This document shows positions 1 to 8,294 of a stretch of 64,000 nt of DNA, one piece after another. Position numbers and translations under genes: made by a program. A model generated the notes under the pieces. The model saw only the letters and a list, made by a program, of their open reading frames with translations, made no database searches and was not told where the DNA came from. Source of the DNA: Candidatus Nanosynbacter sp. HMT-352 (GTDB lineage: Bacteria > Patescibacteriota > Saccharimonadia > Saccharimonadales > Saccharimonadaceae); the NCBI RefSeq assembly GCF_022819345.1, contig NZ_CP089288.1, positions 434,001 through 498,000 on the forward strand, read 5' to 3'. The first letter of the stretch is position 1, and each line of letters opens with the position of its first letter.

Positions 1-1
1 T

Positions 2-490
2 GCGGACAATTTGCGGCAGACTAGTTTTGCGCTTGTCGAGGTTTTGCCGAAAATTGACGCGCCAGATGAAATATCGATTGACCCGAATGATTTAAGAATT
101 GATGTCTATCGTTCGGGCGGCAAGGGCGGTCAAGGCGTGAATACGACGGATTCGGCGGTTCGGGTGACGCATGAGCCGACAGGGATTACGGTGGCTATTC
201 AGAATGAGCGTTCACAGATTCAGAATAAAGAAACGGCGTTGAAGATTCTGCGGTCAAAATTGCTAGCGATGAAATTAGAGCAACACGCCGAAACTCTGTC
301 TGATCTTAGGGCTGGCGAATCAGCAAATTGGGGCAGCCAAATTAGAAATTACGTTTTACATCCATATACACTAGTTAAAGATACGCGCACAAAGCATGAA
401 AACCGCAACGCTCAAGGCGTTTTGGATGGCGATATTGACGAATTTATTACGGCGTATTTAGAACAAAATGCTAATTCTAAAAATATTTAG
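2..490 (+). CDS. prfB: Peptide chain release factor 2 (C-terminal part, cut by window edge)
   Basis: Class I release factor that recognises UAA/UGA in the ribosomal A site and triggers peptide release. The reading frame runs through the left edge, so only the C-terminal part is here. The catalytic GGQ loop is visible as GGKGGQGVNTTDSAVR at about residues 37-52 of the visible part, and the conserved tail WGSQIRNYVLHPYTLVKDTR with NAQGVLDGDIDEFI is typical of RF2. The residue after GGQ is Gly, where His is usual. Its presence fits the use of UGA as a normal stop in this genome. ftsE starts 20 bases downstream from its own -10. Confidence 0.95.
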   Translation, partial: ADNLRQTSFALVEVLPKIDAPDEISIDPNDLRIDVYRSGGKGGQGVNTTDSAVRVTHEPTGITVAIQNERSQIQNKETALKILRSKLLAMKLEQHAETLSDLRAGESANWGSQIRNYVLHPYTLVKDTRTKHENRNAQGVLDGDIDEFITAYLEQNANSKNI

Positions 491-494
491 CTTA

Positions 495-503
495 TGGTAT
501 AAT
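495..503 (+). promoter_or_regulatory. Extended -10 promoter of ftsE
   Basis: TGG directly followed by TATAAT (498-503), an extended -10. The ftsE ATG at 511 lies 7 bases after the -10, so transcription should start at or next to the start codon. No convincing -35 is seen. Confidence 0.6.
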
Positions 504-510
504 ACTAGTA

Positions 511-1194
511 ATGATTCTGTTAGATAGGGTAACGAAGAACTACGGTAAAAGTAACAAGCCGGCATTGAATCGAGCAAGTATTCATGTCGGCGCTGGTGAA
601 TTTGTGATTATTGTTGGTACGTCGGGTGCTGGCAAATCGACTCTTTTGAAGCTTTTGACTCGCGAAGAAAAGCCGAGCTCTGGAAAAATTGTAGTTGGTG
701 GAATTGACTATGACAATTTGAAGGACAAGCATATTCCGCTGTTGCGTCGTAAAATTGGCGTGGTTTTTCAGGATTTTAAGTTGCTTCCGAATCGAACGGT
801 GTTTGAAAATGTGGCGTTTGCGCTAGAAATTGCTGGAATGACAAATCGGGAGATTAAGGCAACTGTGCCGAAGGTGATTGAGTTGGTTGGTCTTAAGGGG
901 AAGGAAAAGCATTTTCCTCATCAGCTTTCTGGTGGTGAGCGTCAGCGTGTAGCGATTGCTAGGGCGGTGGTGCGTCAGCCGAAGATTCTGATCGCAGACG
1001 AGCCGACTGGAAACTTGGACCCGAAGCACAGCTGGGATATTGTTCGCTTGCTAGAAAAGATTAATAAGTATGGCACGACGGTTATTTTGACGACTCACAA
1101 CGTGGAGATTGTCAACAAATTGAAGCGACGCGTTATTACAATTGATCATGGTAAAATCACCTCCGATCAGGCGAGAGGGAGTTATAAACAGTAA
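511..1194 (+). CDS. ftsE: Cell division ATP-binding protein FtsE
   Basis: ABC ATPase of the FtsEX complex, which links the divisome to activation of peptidoglycan hydrolases at the membrane. The 227-aa protein has Walker A GTSGAGKST (about residue 37), Q-loop VFQDFKLLPNRTVFENV, signature LSGGERQR (about 138) and Walker B ILIADEPTGNLDP (about 157). The length and the NRTVFENVAFAL segment are typical of FtsE. The stop overlaps the ftsX start (TAATG), so the two are co-translated. There is no Shine-Dalgarno; the -10 lies 7 bases upstream, which suggests a leaderless mRNA. Confidence 0.96.
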   Translation: MILLDRVTKNYGKSNKPALNRASIHVGAGEFVIIVGTSGAGKSTLLKLLTREEKPSSGKIVVGGIDYDNLKDKHIPLLRRKIGVVFQDFKLLPNRTVFENVAFALEIAGMTNREIKATVPKVIELVGLKGKEKHFPHQLSGGERQRVAIARAVVRQPKILIADEPTGNLDPKHSWDIVRLLEKINKYGTTVILTTHNVEIVNKLKRRVITIDHGKITSDQARGSYKQ

Positions 1195-2177
1195 TGAAAT
1201 CATCAAAGTCTAACAAAAATAAAGAAACTATTCGTATACGTCAGCGCCGACGAGGTTGGTTGACGTTTGTCAGAATGTGTCGATATGGCATCAATAATTT
1301 TAGTCGTAATGCCTGGCTAACGATTGCCGCAACTGCGGTGATGAGCGTCACGTTGATTATCGTGTTTATAACGTTATCAGCGCGCCAGGTTTTGGTTGAT
1401 ACCGTTTCAAACGTTTCCAAACGTGCCGATATGTCAATTTACTTAAAGGGTGACACGCCAGAAAAAACGATTAAAACGATTAAATCTCGGATTGAAAAAT
1501 TAGATAATGTCGATAGTGTTAAGTATATTTCCGCGGAAGAAGCGCGTGAAAAGCAAGCTGAGCAATATAAGGATAATCCAGATACGCTTGAGGCGATTCG
1601 CGAGTCTAGTAATGAGATGTCGGCAACGCTTCGTGTTTCCGTGAAGGAACTGAATAACCAGCAATCATTAAATAATTTTGTTAAAACAGATGATTTATAT
1701 AAAAAATATAAAGACCCTAACAGGGAGCCGTCATTCTCAGGTGAACGTCAGCAAGCCATTAAAACAGTTGGTAGTTGGGTGAGATTGGCGAGTATCGGCG
1801 GCTCAATCGCTACAGTTGTTTTCGTGGTGATCTCTTCGCTTGTGGTCTTTAACACTATTCGCATGGCAATTTTCAACCGTAAGGACGAGATTGAGATGAT
1901 GAAGTTGATCGGCGCAGAACGCAGTTTCATCAGAGGTCCGTTTATCGTTGAGGCTATAATGTACGGATTTATCGCGGCAATTATCGCAACGGTGGTTGGG
2001 TATGGCTTGCTAATCCTTGCACATGATCCGATGGTGAAGTATGGAATTCCTATCGATAATCTTTTGAATCATCTAAAAATGTACGGAGTGCTGGTTTTCT
2101 TGAGCATGATTCTGGTCGGCGCGGCAATTGGCGTGGCGTCATCTTGGGTGGCAACTCGCAAATATCTTAAGTTGTAA
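1194..2177 (+). CDS. ftsX: Cell division membrane protein FtsX
   Basis: Permease-fold partner of FtsE; its extracellular loop contacts the peptidoglycan hydrolase. The 327-aa protein has a basic N-terminus, a first membrane helix at about residues 38-63, a long external domain (about 65-190), then three helices in the FtsX/MacB-type C-terminal domain including NTIRMAIFNRKDEIEMMKLIGA, the classic cytoplasmic motif. It shares one base with ftsE. The following secreted CHAP protein is the likely client hydrolase. Confidence 0.95.
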   Translation: MKSSKSNKNKETIRIRQRRRGWLTFVRMCRYGINNFSRNAWLTIAATAVMSVTLIIVFITLSARQVLVDTVSNVSKRADMSIYLKGDTPEKTIKTIKSRIEKLDNVDSVKYISAEEAREKQAEQYKDNPDTLEAIRESSNEMSATLRVSVKELNNQQSLNNFVKTDDLYKKYKDPNREPSFSGERQQAIKTVGSWVRLASIGGSIATVVFVVISSLVVFNTIRMAIFNRKDEIEMMKLIGAERSFIRGPFIVEAIMYGFIAAIIATVVGYGLLILAHDPMVKYGIPIDNLLNHLKMYGVLVFLSMILVGAAIGVASSWVATRKYLKL

Positions 2178-2183
2178 AAGTCC

Positions 2184-2213
2184 TTGACATACTGATTATG
2201 CTTATGCTAACAT
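2184..2213 (+). promoter_or_regulatory. Promoter of the PcsB-like hydrolase gene
   Basis: TTGACA at 2184-2189, 18-base spacer, extended -10 TGC-TAACAT ending at 2213. The ATG is at 2220, 6 bases after the -10, again predicting a leaderless transcript. Confidence 0.65.
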
Positions 2214-2219
2214 AGACAT

Positions 2220-3359
2220 ATGAAACTACGGTCCACCACACCAGTTTCGGCATCATTGGTCAGCAGAGCGTCTCTGGTGGCGATGTCTGCATTGCTTGCT
2301 GGATCGGGCATTTTTGGCTTGGCATCACACGTATTGGCTCGCGACTATAACGCTGAAATTCAGGCAAAGCAACAAGAAGCAGACAACTATAATTCTGAGG
2401 CTTCGCGCTTGGGTGAGATGGCTGATAGTTTGCAGGCGGAACTTGATAAGATAAATGGACAAATATCAGCTATTCAAGCGCAGATTTCTGATAGCCAAAA
2501 AAAGATCAATAACCTCAATGATCAGATAAAAAAGAACGAAGAGCTAATTAAGCACAATCGTAAAGCGATGGGGCGAATTTTGGCGGATTTGTATGTTGAT
2601 GATCAGATTTCGCCGCTGGAGATGCTCGCTAGCTCAAAAAATATTAGCGATTACATTGACAAGCAAGAACAGCGTAATTCTTTGAAAACTTCATTGAACG
2701 ATAAGATTAAAGAAATTAAGTCTTTGCAGAAAAAGCTAGAAGAGAATAAGAAGTCTGTCGAAAATACGCTTCGCGACCAGGAATTGCAGCGTAATGCGAT
2801 GGCGGCTAAGCAATCTGAGAAGGCAAAACTGATTACTGACACGAAGAATGATCAGAATAACTATGCGGCTCTGGCTCAGAAACGTAATTCTGAGGTGGCG
2901 AAGTTGCGAGAAGAGCAGGCTGCAGCCAACCGACGAGCTCTTGGTGGTAGTAATGTTTCGATTCCGGGTGGTGTACCTGGCGGCGGCGGTTATCCTGGCG
3001 CCTGGGCGAGTGCTCCACTTGATGCTTATATCGATCCATGGGGACTATACACGCGTGAATGTGTGAGCTACGTGGCTTGGAAAATTCATAGCACTGGACG
3101 AGACGTCCCGCATTTTGGTGGCGCAGGCAATGCAAATCAGTGGCCGTCAACTGCAGCGCGCTATGGTATTTCTAGCGGCTCAACGCCAAAAGCTGGCGCG
3201 GCAGCCGTGATGAATATTGGATATTACGGACACGTTATGTATGTTGAGTCTGTCAATGGCGATGGAACCATTACCGTCAGCGACTACAACTTTGCCTGGG
3301 ACGGTTTATATAGGCATTACACGCGTTCGGCTTCAGGATTGACATACGTTTACTTCTAA
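2220..3359 (+). CDS. Secreted coiled-coil CHAP-domain peptidoglycan hydrolase (PcsB-like)
   Basis: Predicted cell-wall hydrolase working with FtsEX in daughter-cell separation. The 379-aa protein has a signal peptide (about residues 1-41, ending SHVLA), a long Gln/Lys/Glu-rich coiled coil (about 45-240), a Gly/Pro linker and a C-terminal CHAP domain (about 260-379). The likely catalytic Cys281 is in RECVSYVAW and His338 in YGHVMYVE. This architecture matches streptococcal PcsB, and the position directly after ftsEX strongly supports the pairing. A clear terminator follows. I saw no sign of truncation. Confidence 0.88.
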   Translation: MKLRSTTPVSASLVSRASLVAMSALLAGSGIFGLASHVLARDYNAEIQAKQQEADNYNSEASRLGEMADSLQAELDKINGQISAIQAQISDSQKKINNLNDQIKKNEELIKHNRKAMGRILADLYVDDQISPLEMLASSKNISDYIDKQEQRNSLKTSLNDKIKEIKSLQKKLEENKKSVENTLRDQELQRNAMAAKQSEKAKLITDTKNDQNNYAALAQKRNSEVAKLREEQAAANRRALGGSNVSIPGGVPGGGGYPGAWASAPLDAYIDPWGLYTRECVSYVAWKIHSTGRDVPHFGGAGNANQWPSTAARYGISSGSTPKAGAAAVMNIGYYGHVMYVESVNGDGTITVSDYNFAWDGLYRHYTRSASGLTYVYF

Positions 3360-3380
3360 TCGGCATAGTGATACACAAAA

Positions 3381-3407
3381 AAAACGCTCGTGTTAAACGG
3401 GCGTTTT
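3381..3407 (+). terminator. Rho-independent terminator after the PcsB-like gene
   Basis: Ten-base arms AAAACGCTCG / CGGGCGTTTT (one T-G pair) around a 7-base loop. The arms carry A and T runs. The ctpA -10 (3412-3417) starts only 4 bases later. Confidence 0.8.
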
Positions 3408-3423
3408 GTAGTATAATAAGCAT

Positions 3424-4599
3424 ATGGTTACGGGAGAGAAAAGACAGCAATTAAGTTGGTTCTTGACGCTTGTTATTGTGGCTATTGTTAGCTTTGTGGC
3501 GGGGGCTCGCTCTGATGCGCTGTTTGCTAATGTGGCATCGGTATTTGGCGTTAGAACTTCAAATAAGACGATTGACTTATCTAGCGTTCAAAAAACATAT
3601 CAAGAATTGATTGCTAATTATGACGGAAAATTGGATACTCAAAAGTTAATTTATGGCGCCAATCGTGGGCTAGTTGAAGCGGCTGGCGATCCTCATACGG
3701 CGTATATGGATCCTGATGAGACGAAGGAGTTTGATAAATCATTAAGTGGTCAAATTGGCGGTGGAATTGGTGCGGAGATTGGTCTTAGAAATAATAAGCC
3801 GACTATCATAAAACCCCTGGAAAATAGTCCAGCTCAGAAGGCAGGAATTAAGGCTGGCGAGGCGATTGTTAAGGTGAATGACGAGGCTTCTTCTGATTGG
3901 TCAGTGGAAAAAGTTGTGAGTAAAATCCGCGGAGAAGTTGGTACGTCTGTTAAATTGACGTTATTAAGCGGTGGTCAAACGCGTGAAGTGTCGGTTGTGC
4001 GTCAGAATATAGTTTCTCCGGCAGTGGAGTCGGAAATTGATGGAGAAATTGGTATTTTGAAAGTTAATCGATTCGGCGATGATACAGTAAGCTTGTCCAG
4101 AAAATACGCTTCGGAATTTGTTGAAAAAGGCGTTAAGAAGGTGATTTTGGATCTGCGAAACAACCCGGGCGGAACGGTTGGGGCTGCTCAAGGGCTATTG
4201 GGTATTTGGCTGGACAATCAAATAGCTATGACCGAGCGTAGAGGTTCTGAAATTGTTAAAACGCTGCGTACAACTGGAACGCCAATTCTGGGCAATATGA
4301 AGACGGTGGTGCTTATTAACGGCAACAGCGCCAGTGCTAGCGAGATTACAGCTGGGGCGCTTCGTGAATACGGAAAAGCCACGTTGGTTGGGCAGAAGAG
4401 TTACGGTAAAGGAAGCGTGCAGATTGTGCTTGGGCTGCCTGGCGGGTCGCAAATGAAAGTTACTGAAGCCAGATGGTACACGCCAAAGGGTAAAAATATA
4501 GATAAAACTGGTATAGAGCCTGATGTAAAAGTTGATCTTTCGTCGGACGATGTCAATAATAACGTAGATCCGCAGATGGATAAGGCGAAGTCGTTATAA
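3424..4599 (+). CDS. ctpA: S41-family C-terminal processing protease with PDZ domain
   Basis: Membrane-anchored serine protease of the Ctp/Prc family acting outside the cytoplasmic membrane. The 391-aa protein has one N-terminal membrane helix (about residues 12-30), a PDZ domain (about 95-185, with GGGIGAEIG and AGIKAGEAIVKVND), and an S41 catalytic domain with LDLRNNPGG, nucleophile Ser in NGNSASASEI and general-base Lys in GQKSYGKGSVQ. The -10 TATAAT at 3412-3417 ends 6 bases before the ATG and no Shine-Dalgarno is present. The substrate is unknown; the neighbouring cell-wall hydrolase is a plausible but untested target. Confidence 0.93.
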   Translation: MVTGEKRQQLSWFLTLVIVAIVSFVAGARSDALFANVASVFGVRTSNKTIDLSSVQKTYQELIANYDGKLDTQKLIYGANRGLVEAAGDPHTAYMDPDETKEFDKSLSGQIGGGIGAEIGLRNNKPTIIKPLENSPAQKAGIKAGEAIVKVNDEASSDWSVEKVVSKIRGEVGTSVKLTLLSGGQTREVSVVRQNIVSPAVESEIDGEIGILKVNRFGDDTVSLSRKYASEFVEKGVKKVILDLRNNPGGTVGAAQGLLGIWLDNQIAMTERRGSEIVKTLRTTGTPILGNMKTVVLINGNSASASEITAGALREYGKATLVGQKSYGKGSVQIVLGLPGGSQMKVTEARWYTPKGKNIDKTGIEPDVKVDLSSDDVNNNVDPQMDKAKSL

Positions 4600-4640
4600 A
4601 GCTTGTGTTTTTGGGCTGGACAACATAAAATGGAGATAGT

Positions 4641-5024
4641 ATGAACGGACAAAAAAAGAAGATTTTACTAGTTGAGGATGACATGGCTCTGTCTGCGGTT
4701 TATAGGTCGCGACTAGAGATTGAAGGGTTTGATGTTAGAGAGGCTAACAACGGAGAAGACGCTCTGTCTGCCACTGTTGAATATCGTCCAGATTTGATTC
4801 TTTTGGATGTGATGATGCCGAAAATCAGTGGTTTTGATGTTCTGGATATTCTTCGCAATACGCCAGAAACTGCTAACGTGAGGATTATTATGCTGACGGC
4901 GCTTAGCCAGCCAAAGGACAAGGAGCGTGCTGAGAGCTTGGGTGTTGATGATTATTTGGTGAAATCTCAGGTTGTAATTGGCGACGTTGTGGCTCGCGTA
5001 AAGCATCATTTGGGTATTCAATAG
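4641..5024 (+). CDS. Stand-alone response regulator receiver
   Basis: CheY-like receiver without an output domain, 127 aa. The acidic pocket (VEDD), phospho-acceptor Asp in LILLDVMMPKISGFD (about residue 56), Thr in LTAL and Lys in YLVKSQV are visible. The usual Pro after that Lys is replaced by Ser. It is closely similar to the N-terminal receiver of the protein at 53446-54438, sharing DVMMPKISGFD and YLVKSQV. Unlike most promoter-proximal genes here it has a Shine-Dalgarno (GGAG at 4632-4635). No kinase is adjacent. Confidence 0.9.
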   Translation: MNGQKKKILLVEDDMALSAVYRSRLEIEGFDVREANNGEDALSATVEYRPDLILLDVMMPKISGFDVLDILRNTPETANVRIIMLTALSQPKDKERAESLGVDDYLVKSQVVIGDVVARVKHHLGIQ

Positions 5025-5042
5025 AGAAGTAGATCTAGCGGA

Positions 5043-5070
5043 AGGTCAGCCTCTTAGGGGTTGACTTTTT
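5043..5070 (+). terminator. Terminator after the receiver gene
   Basis: Arms GGTCAGCC (5044-5051) and GGTTGACT (from 5059), with G-T pairs, followed by a T run. The 3' arm also contains the -35 of the next promoter. Confidence 0.65.
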
Positions 5071-5089
5071 GTTTGTTTTTTGGTATAAA
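5061..5089 (+). promoter_or_regulatory. Promoter of the 5100 gene, embedded in a terminator
   Basis: TTGACT (5061-5066), exactly 17 bases, TATAAA (5084-5089), then the ATG at 5100. The -35 lies within the 3' arm of the upstream terminator. Confidence 0.65.
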
Positions 5090-5099
5090 GTAGTTATAT

Positions 5100-6638
5100 A
5101 TGGAAAAACCAAAACCAACACAGAACCCTGAACAAGAACAACGAAAAACCTTGAGAGATTATGTGGTTGCAACTTTCCATGCTGATTTAGATATTGCAAA
5201 ACGTCCATTAACTGTTATTCGTAGCGGTAAAGACAAGGGAGATGCTATATATGAGGGAGGTTGGGTTCCTAGTGCTATGTTGTGTGCGTGCAACACTGAT
5301 TCAGAGAAGGGTATTGGTTCGACTGAATTGTTTGTGGAAGTGTATAAATCGATTAAAGTTAATGGAGAGTATTTTCCTGTAACTGGGATTGTGCCGTTGA
5401 ATATTCTTCGAATTCTAAAAGAAAATGGGGCCTTTACAGAGTCCTATATTCAGGCACTTTACGGAAAATCTACTGAGGAAATGCTTAAAGAAGGGACGGA
5501 GGCTGCTGAGCAAATTTGGAGGCAGAAACATCCGGACAGTGATTGGAATGAGTTATTGGATGTGAAGGCACCTTCAGAAACCCTTAGCGATGGCTTGGAT
5601 ACAGAAGGTAATTCTGAGAAGTCTTTAAGGGGTGAAGTCAGTTCCGCAATGGGGAATCTAGCCGTTAAGACTGTCGAAGTTTCGCCAGTGAAAACGAATG
5701 AGGTTGGCGTTAATTCACCGGCCTTGGTGATGTCTAAAAAAGTCTTGGAGTCGATTGGGGCGGTTAAGGTCGATGACTCGGTGGGTTCGCCAGCGATTAA
5801 GTCAGCTGCAGTTAAAGAGCTAGCTAAAAATCTAGCGGTTAAGTCAGCTAAAAAGCCAGCGGAGACAGATAAGGTAGGTGCTAACCCAGCGGATTTGGTG
5901 GCAACCGAACCAGTTGAGAAGCCGGTAGAAGCGGATAAGGCAAGCGCTGCTCCAGCAGATTTGCCAGCAGCTAAATCGGTTGAAAACCCAGTGGCTGAAA
6001 AGTCGATAGAGACGAATGAAGCCAATACAGACATATTACCTGAGGACTTTAAGTCTGTGATTAATAATTTTGAAAAATATACCGGAGGGGATAACGGCGA
6101 GTTTTCTGCAGAGACTAAATCTATAGCTAGAGAACTGAATGAGCTGAAGTGGCGAATTCAGGGGAACCCTGAAGCGATAAAGGAACTCGCAACTGAAGAG
6201 CTCATACGACGCGCATCATCGAGGATTAGAGAGCTTGAAGTTTCTAGGGCTAAATCTGCGAATAAATTTAAGAATGATATAGAGAGTCTTCTGGAGGATC
6301 TAAAAAGTAATATTGAAAATGATGACGAGCGTAGACGTCTGATTAAGCTAACTGAGCACGTAGATCAGATGGGTACGGATAATAGAGTTCTGGGTGATGT
6401 AACTAATGGTTTGTTGGGTAAATTGACAATAATAAGAAGTATTATCGATAATTCGCGGAATGACAGATGGGGAATAATTGCTTATAGAGATCGTTTTGTC
6501 AGAGTGATTGAAGAAATTATTGGTAGCGATGACTATAGAGATATAGATAGAAAATTCAGTGGTGATTTGGGATCAATTTACAGACGTCGTCAGAGTATCT
6601 TAGATGCTATTAAGGGAATTCGGGAAGCGGGGTATTGA
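5100..6638 (+). CDS. Hypothetical protein with low-complexity central linker
   Basis: 512-aa protein I do not recognise. Residues about 15-140 look globular (YVVATFHADLDIAKRPLTVI, EGGWVPSAMLCACN, PVTGIVPLNILRIL). Residues about 180-310 are a repetitive Ala/Val/Lys/Pro/Glu linker with variants of KPVEADK and PADL. The C-terminal 200 residues are charged and mostly helical. There are no membrane segments and no signal peptide. It is probably a cytoplasmic scaffold or regulatory protein, but no function can be assigned. It is transcribed alone from a near-leaderless promoter and ends at a bidirectional terminator shared with rpmA. Confidence 0.75.
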   Translation: MEKPKPTQNPEQEQRKTLRDYVVATFHADLDIAKRPLTVIRSGKDKGDAIYEGGWVPSAMLCACNTDSEKGIGSTELFVEVYKSIKVNGEYFPVTGIVPLNILRILKENGAFTESYIQALYGKSTEEMLKEGTEAAEQIWRQKHPDSDWNELLDVKAPSETLSDGLDTEGNSEKSLRGEVSSAMGNLAVKTVEVSPVKTNEVGVNSPALVMSKKVLESIGAVKVDDSVGSPAIKSAAVKELAKNLAVKSAKKPAETDKVGANPADLVATEPVEKPVEADKASAAPADLPAAKSVENPVAEKSIETNEANTDILPEDFKSVINNFEKYTGGDNGEFSAETKSIARELNELKWRIQGNPEAIKELATEELIRRASSRIRELEVSRAKSANKFKNDIESLLEDLKSNIENDDERRRLIKLTEHVDQMGTDNRVLGDVTNGLLGKLTIIRSIIDNSRNDRWGIIAYRDRFVRVIEEIIGSDDYRDIDRKFSGDLGSIYRRRQSILDAIKGIREAGY

Positions 6639-6676
6639 TAAATGATATTAAGATATTGCCAGAAGAGGTGATTAAT

Positions 6677-6707
6677 AAAATAACTCCGTATTTACCGGAG
6701 CTATTTT
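6677..6707. terminator. Bidirectional terminator between the 5100 gene and rpmA
   Basis: AAAATA(A)CTCCG / CGGAG(C)TATTTT with one mismatch, A-rich on one side and T-rich on the other, between two convergent genes. Confidence 0.75.
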
Positions 6708-6726
6708 AATAAAAAGTTTTTACCAA

Positions 6727-6999
6727 TTAAAGAACAACAACTTGCGTTCGGCGTTCTGATTTGCCGGTAAACTTGGTTTTTTTAACTGATTTGAAGCCAA
6801 CTACGCCATCTTTTGCGGCGTGGATTGTGAAATTGCGGCTAACGTATGTGCCGTCACCAGCGATCTTTGTGGCGCCAGTTTGGCGAACTAGAACTTCTCC
6901 AGCGGAAACTTTTTGACCGCCAAATCGCTTAACGCCAAGACGTTGACCAGCATTGTTGTGGATGTTCTTACTAGAACCACCAGCTTTAACCTTTGACAT
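6727..6999 (-). CDS. rpmA: 50S ribosomal protein L27
   Basis: Large-subunit protein near the peptidyl-transferase centre. The 90-aa sequence shows MSKVKAGGSSKNIHNNAGQR, GVKRFGGQKVSAGEVLVRQ and DGTYVSRNFTIHAAKDGVV, all diagnostic. The N-terminus begins directly with the mature-type sequence, without the cleaved extension seen in Firmicutes. A good Shine-Dalgarno (AAGGAG, 7007-7012 region) precedes the start. The usual partner rplU is not adjacent. Confidence 0.97.
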   Translation of the reverse strand: MSKVKAGGSSKNIHNNAGQRLGVKRFGGQKVSAGEVLVRQTGATKIAGDGTYVSRNFTIHAAKDGVVGFKSVKKTKFTGKSERRTQVVVL

Positions 7000-7062
7000 T
7001 CTTTACTCCTTATAGTTTCTATAAAACAATCTGTTCTAGTTTATCGAAAATAAAGCCAGTTG

Positions 7063-8256
7063 TCAAGCGGTTTTGGCTATATCTGCCGGTTTTAATACCA
7101 ATATTTCTCTGGCAACAACTTGATTTTCACGGTAATATAAGAGGTTTTTATCGATAATTTGCTGATATTCAAGTTTTTTAAGATTCTTTATCAGAGGCAA
7201 GTGGGTGAATTTACCTTCGCGATTTTGCCACGCTGGAACGGCTATGCAAAGCGTCGTGTCTGGGCGAATTTGCGAATGGATATTTTGCAGAAAATCGCTA
7301 ATTATGTGATTGCAATTTCCAACTACTTCGTGAAGTTTTTCTGGGCTTGGCGGAGCGGAAAATGGCTGACCTAAATATGTTTCACAAACAACTTGAGAAA
7401 TCCGTTTCTTCTGTTCATCTGTTAATTTTACAGAGGTAGCGTCGGCCTGATGCGCTTGCCAGAAAGTGTTTGTCGAAAAAGTCTTTTCCACCCAGTTCAT
7501 ATTTTCAGTCGTGTAAGATATCATCTTATCGCTCAAATCGCTGCCATAAGCATTCACGCCGATAAGTGCAGCTTCTTGTAGTACCGTTCCTGTGCCACAA
7601 AACGGATCCCAGAGGTAATCGCCAGGTTTTGCGCCAGATAGGTTAATCATAATCTGTGCAAGCTTGGGCGGAAGCATTCCCACGAAGGCATCGCGTTTTG
7701 GTCGTCCGCGGTCGCGCTGAGTATATGAATTGATATTTTGAGTGCCACGACTTTCAGCGATTATCAAATCTCCGTACACGTTCTTAGCTATGATAATTTC
7801 AATTTTCGCCTCAGACCTGCCGAGTTTATTATTGTGAGAGGTCGCAGTGGACAGTGCGGCGGTTTTATTAGGAATTAGGCGCAAACTGACGCCAGATTTT
7901 TTCAGGTTGTTTTTTAAGATGATTCCGATTTTTTGGATGTTTCTCGGATCTGTTTTATTGCCATAAAAGCTTATTCCAAGCGTTATTTTTTTCTGACTAT
8001 TCGAAAGTTTTTTCGTGTATTTTTCAACAATAATTTTTGAGGCTTGGAGCAGAGTGTTGCGGTCTGATTTTTGCGATTTTATCTTCGTGATGACTTGTCC
8101 GCATTTAATCGTTCCGCCGAGATTGTCAATTGAAAAATTGTCGCAATTAACCGTGGCGGCTTGGTTGGAGATTTTTTGGACATTTTTAGCACCGTAAACT
8201 GCCTCTAATTCAGCGATAGAGATTTCTGGCTGGCGTCCAAGAATAGCTATAAACAT
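7063..8256 (-). CDS. TRM11/UPF0020-like RNA methyltransferase
   Basis: Predicted SAM-dependent RNA (probably tRNA guanosine) methylase, 397 aa. The N-terminal half (about 1-150) resembles a THUMP-like RNA-binding region. The C-terminal Rossmann domain has the SAM motif YLWDPFCGTGTVLQEAALIG and the acidic SDLSDKM strand. The catalytic D/N-PPY motif of this superfamily is not obvious; the corresponding stretch reads VVCETYLGQPFSAPP, so the catalytic loop may be diverged. It stops with TGA. The minus-strand -10 TATAAT (8268-8263) ends 6 bases before the ATG. Confidence 0.75.
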   Translation of the reverse strand: MFIAILGRQPEISIAELEAVYGAKNVQKISNQAATVNCDNFSIDNLGGTIKCGQVITKIKSQKSDRNTLLQASKIIVEKYTKKLSNSQKKITLGISFYGNKTDPRNIQKIGIILKNNLKKSGVSLRLIPNKTAALSTATSHNNKLGRSEAKIEIIIAKNVYGDLIIAESRGTQNINSYTQRDRGRPKRDAFVGMLPPKLAQIMINLSGAKPGDYLWDPFCGTGTVLQEAALIGVNAYGSDLSDKMISYTTENMNWVEKTFSTNTFWQAHQADATSVKLTDEQKKRISQVVCETYLGQPFSAPPSPEKLHEVVGNCNHIISDFLQNIHSQIRPDTTLCIAVPAWQNREGKFTHLPLIKNLKKLEYQQIIDKNLLYYRENQVVAREILVLKPADIAKTA

Positions 8257-8262
8257 GTCGTA

Positions 8263-8287
8263 ATTATAACATTTATCGTGGTATAAT
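8263..8287. promoter_or_regulatory. Divergent leaderless promoter pair
   Basis: TATAAT on the minus strand at 8268-8263 serves the methylase (ATG at 8256, 6-base gap). TGG-TATAAT on the plus strand at 8282-8287 serves the flippase-like gene (ATG at 8295, 7-base gap). The two -10 boxes are only 13 bases apart. Confidence 0.65.
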
Positions 8288-8294
8288 GAAGGTT

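Noticed and set aside
5459-6034. 191-codon open frame on the minus strand
   Set aside because: It lies opposite the repetitive Ala/Val/Lys/Pro linker of the 5100 gene; its Ser/Thr/Ala-rich translation simply mirrors that codon pattern, and it has no promoter or ribosome site.
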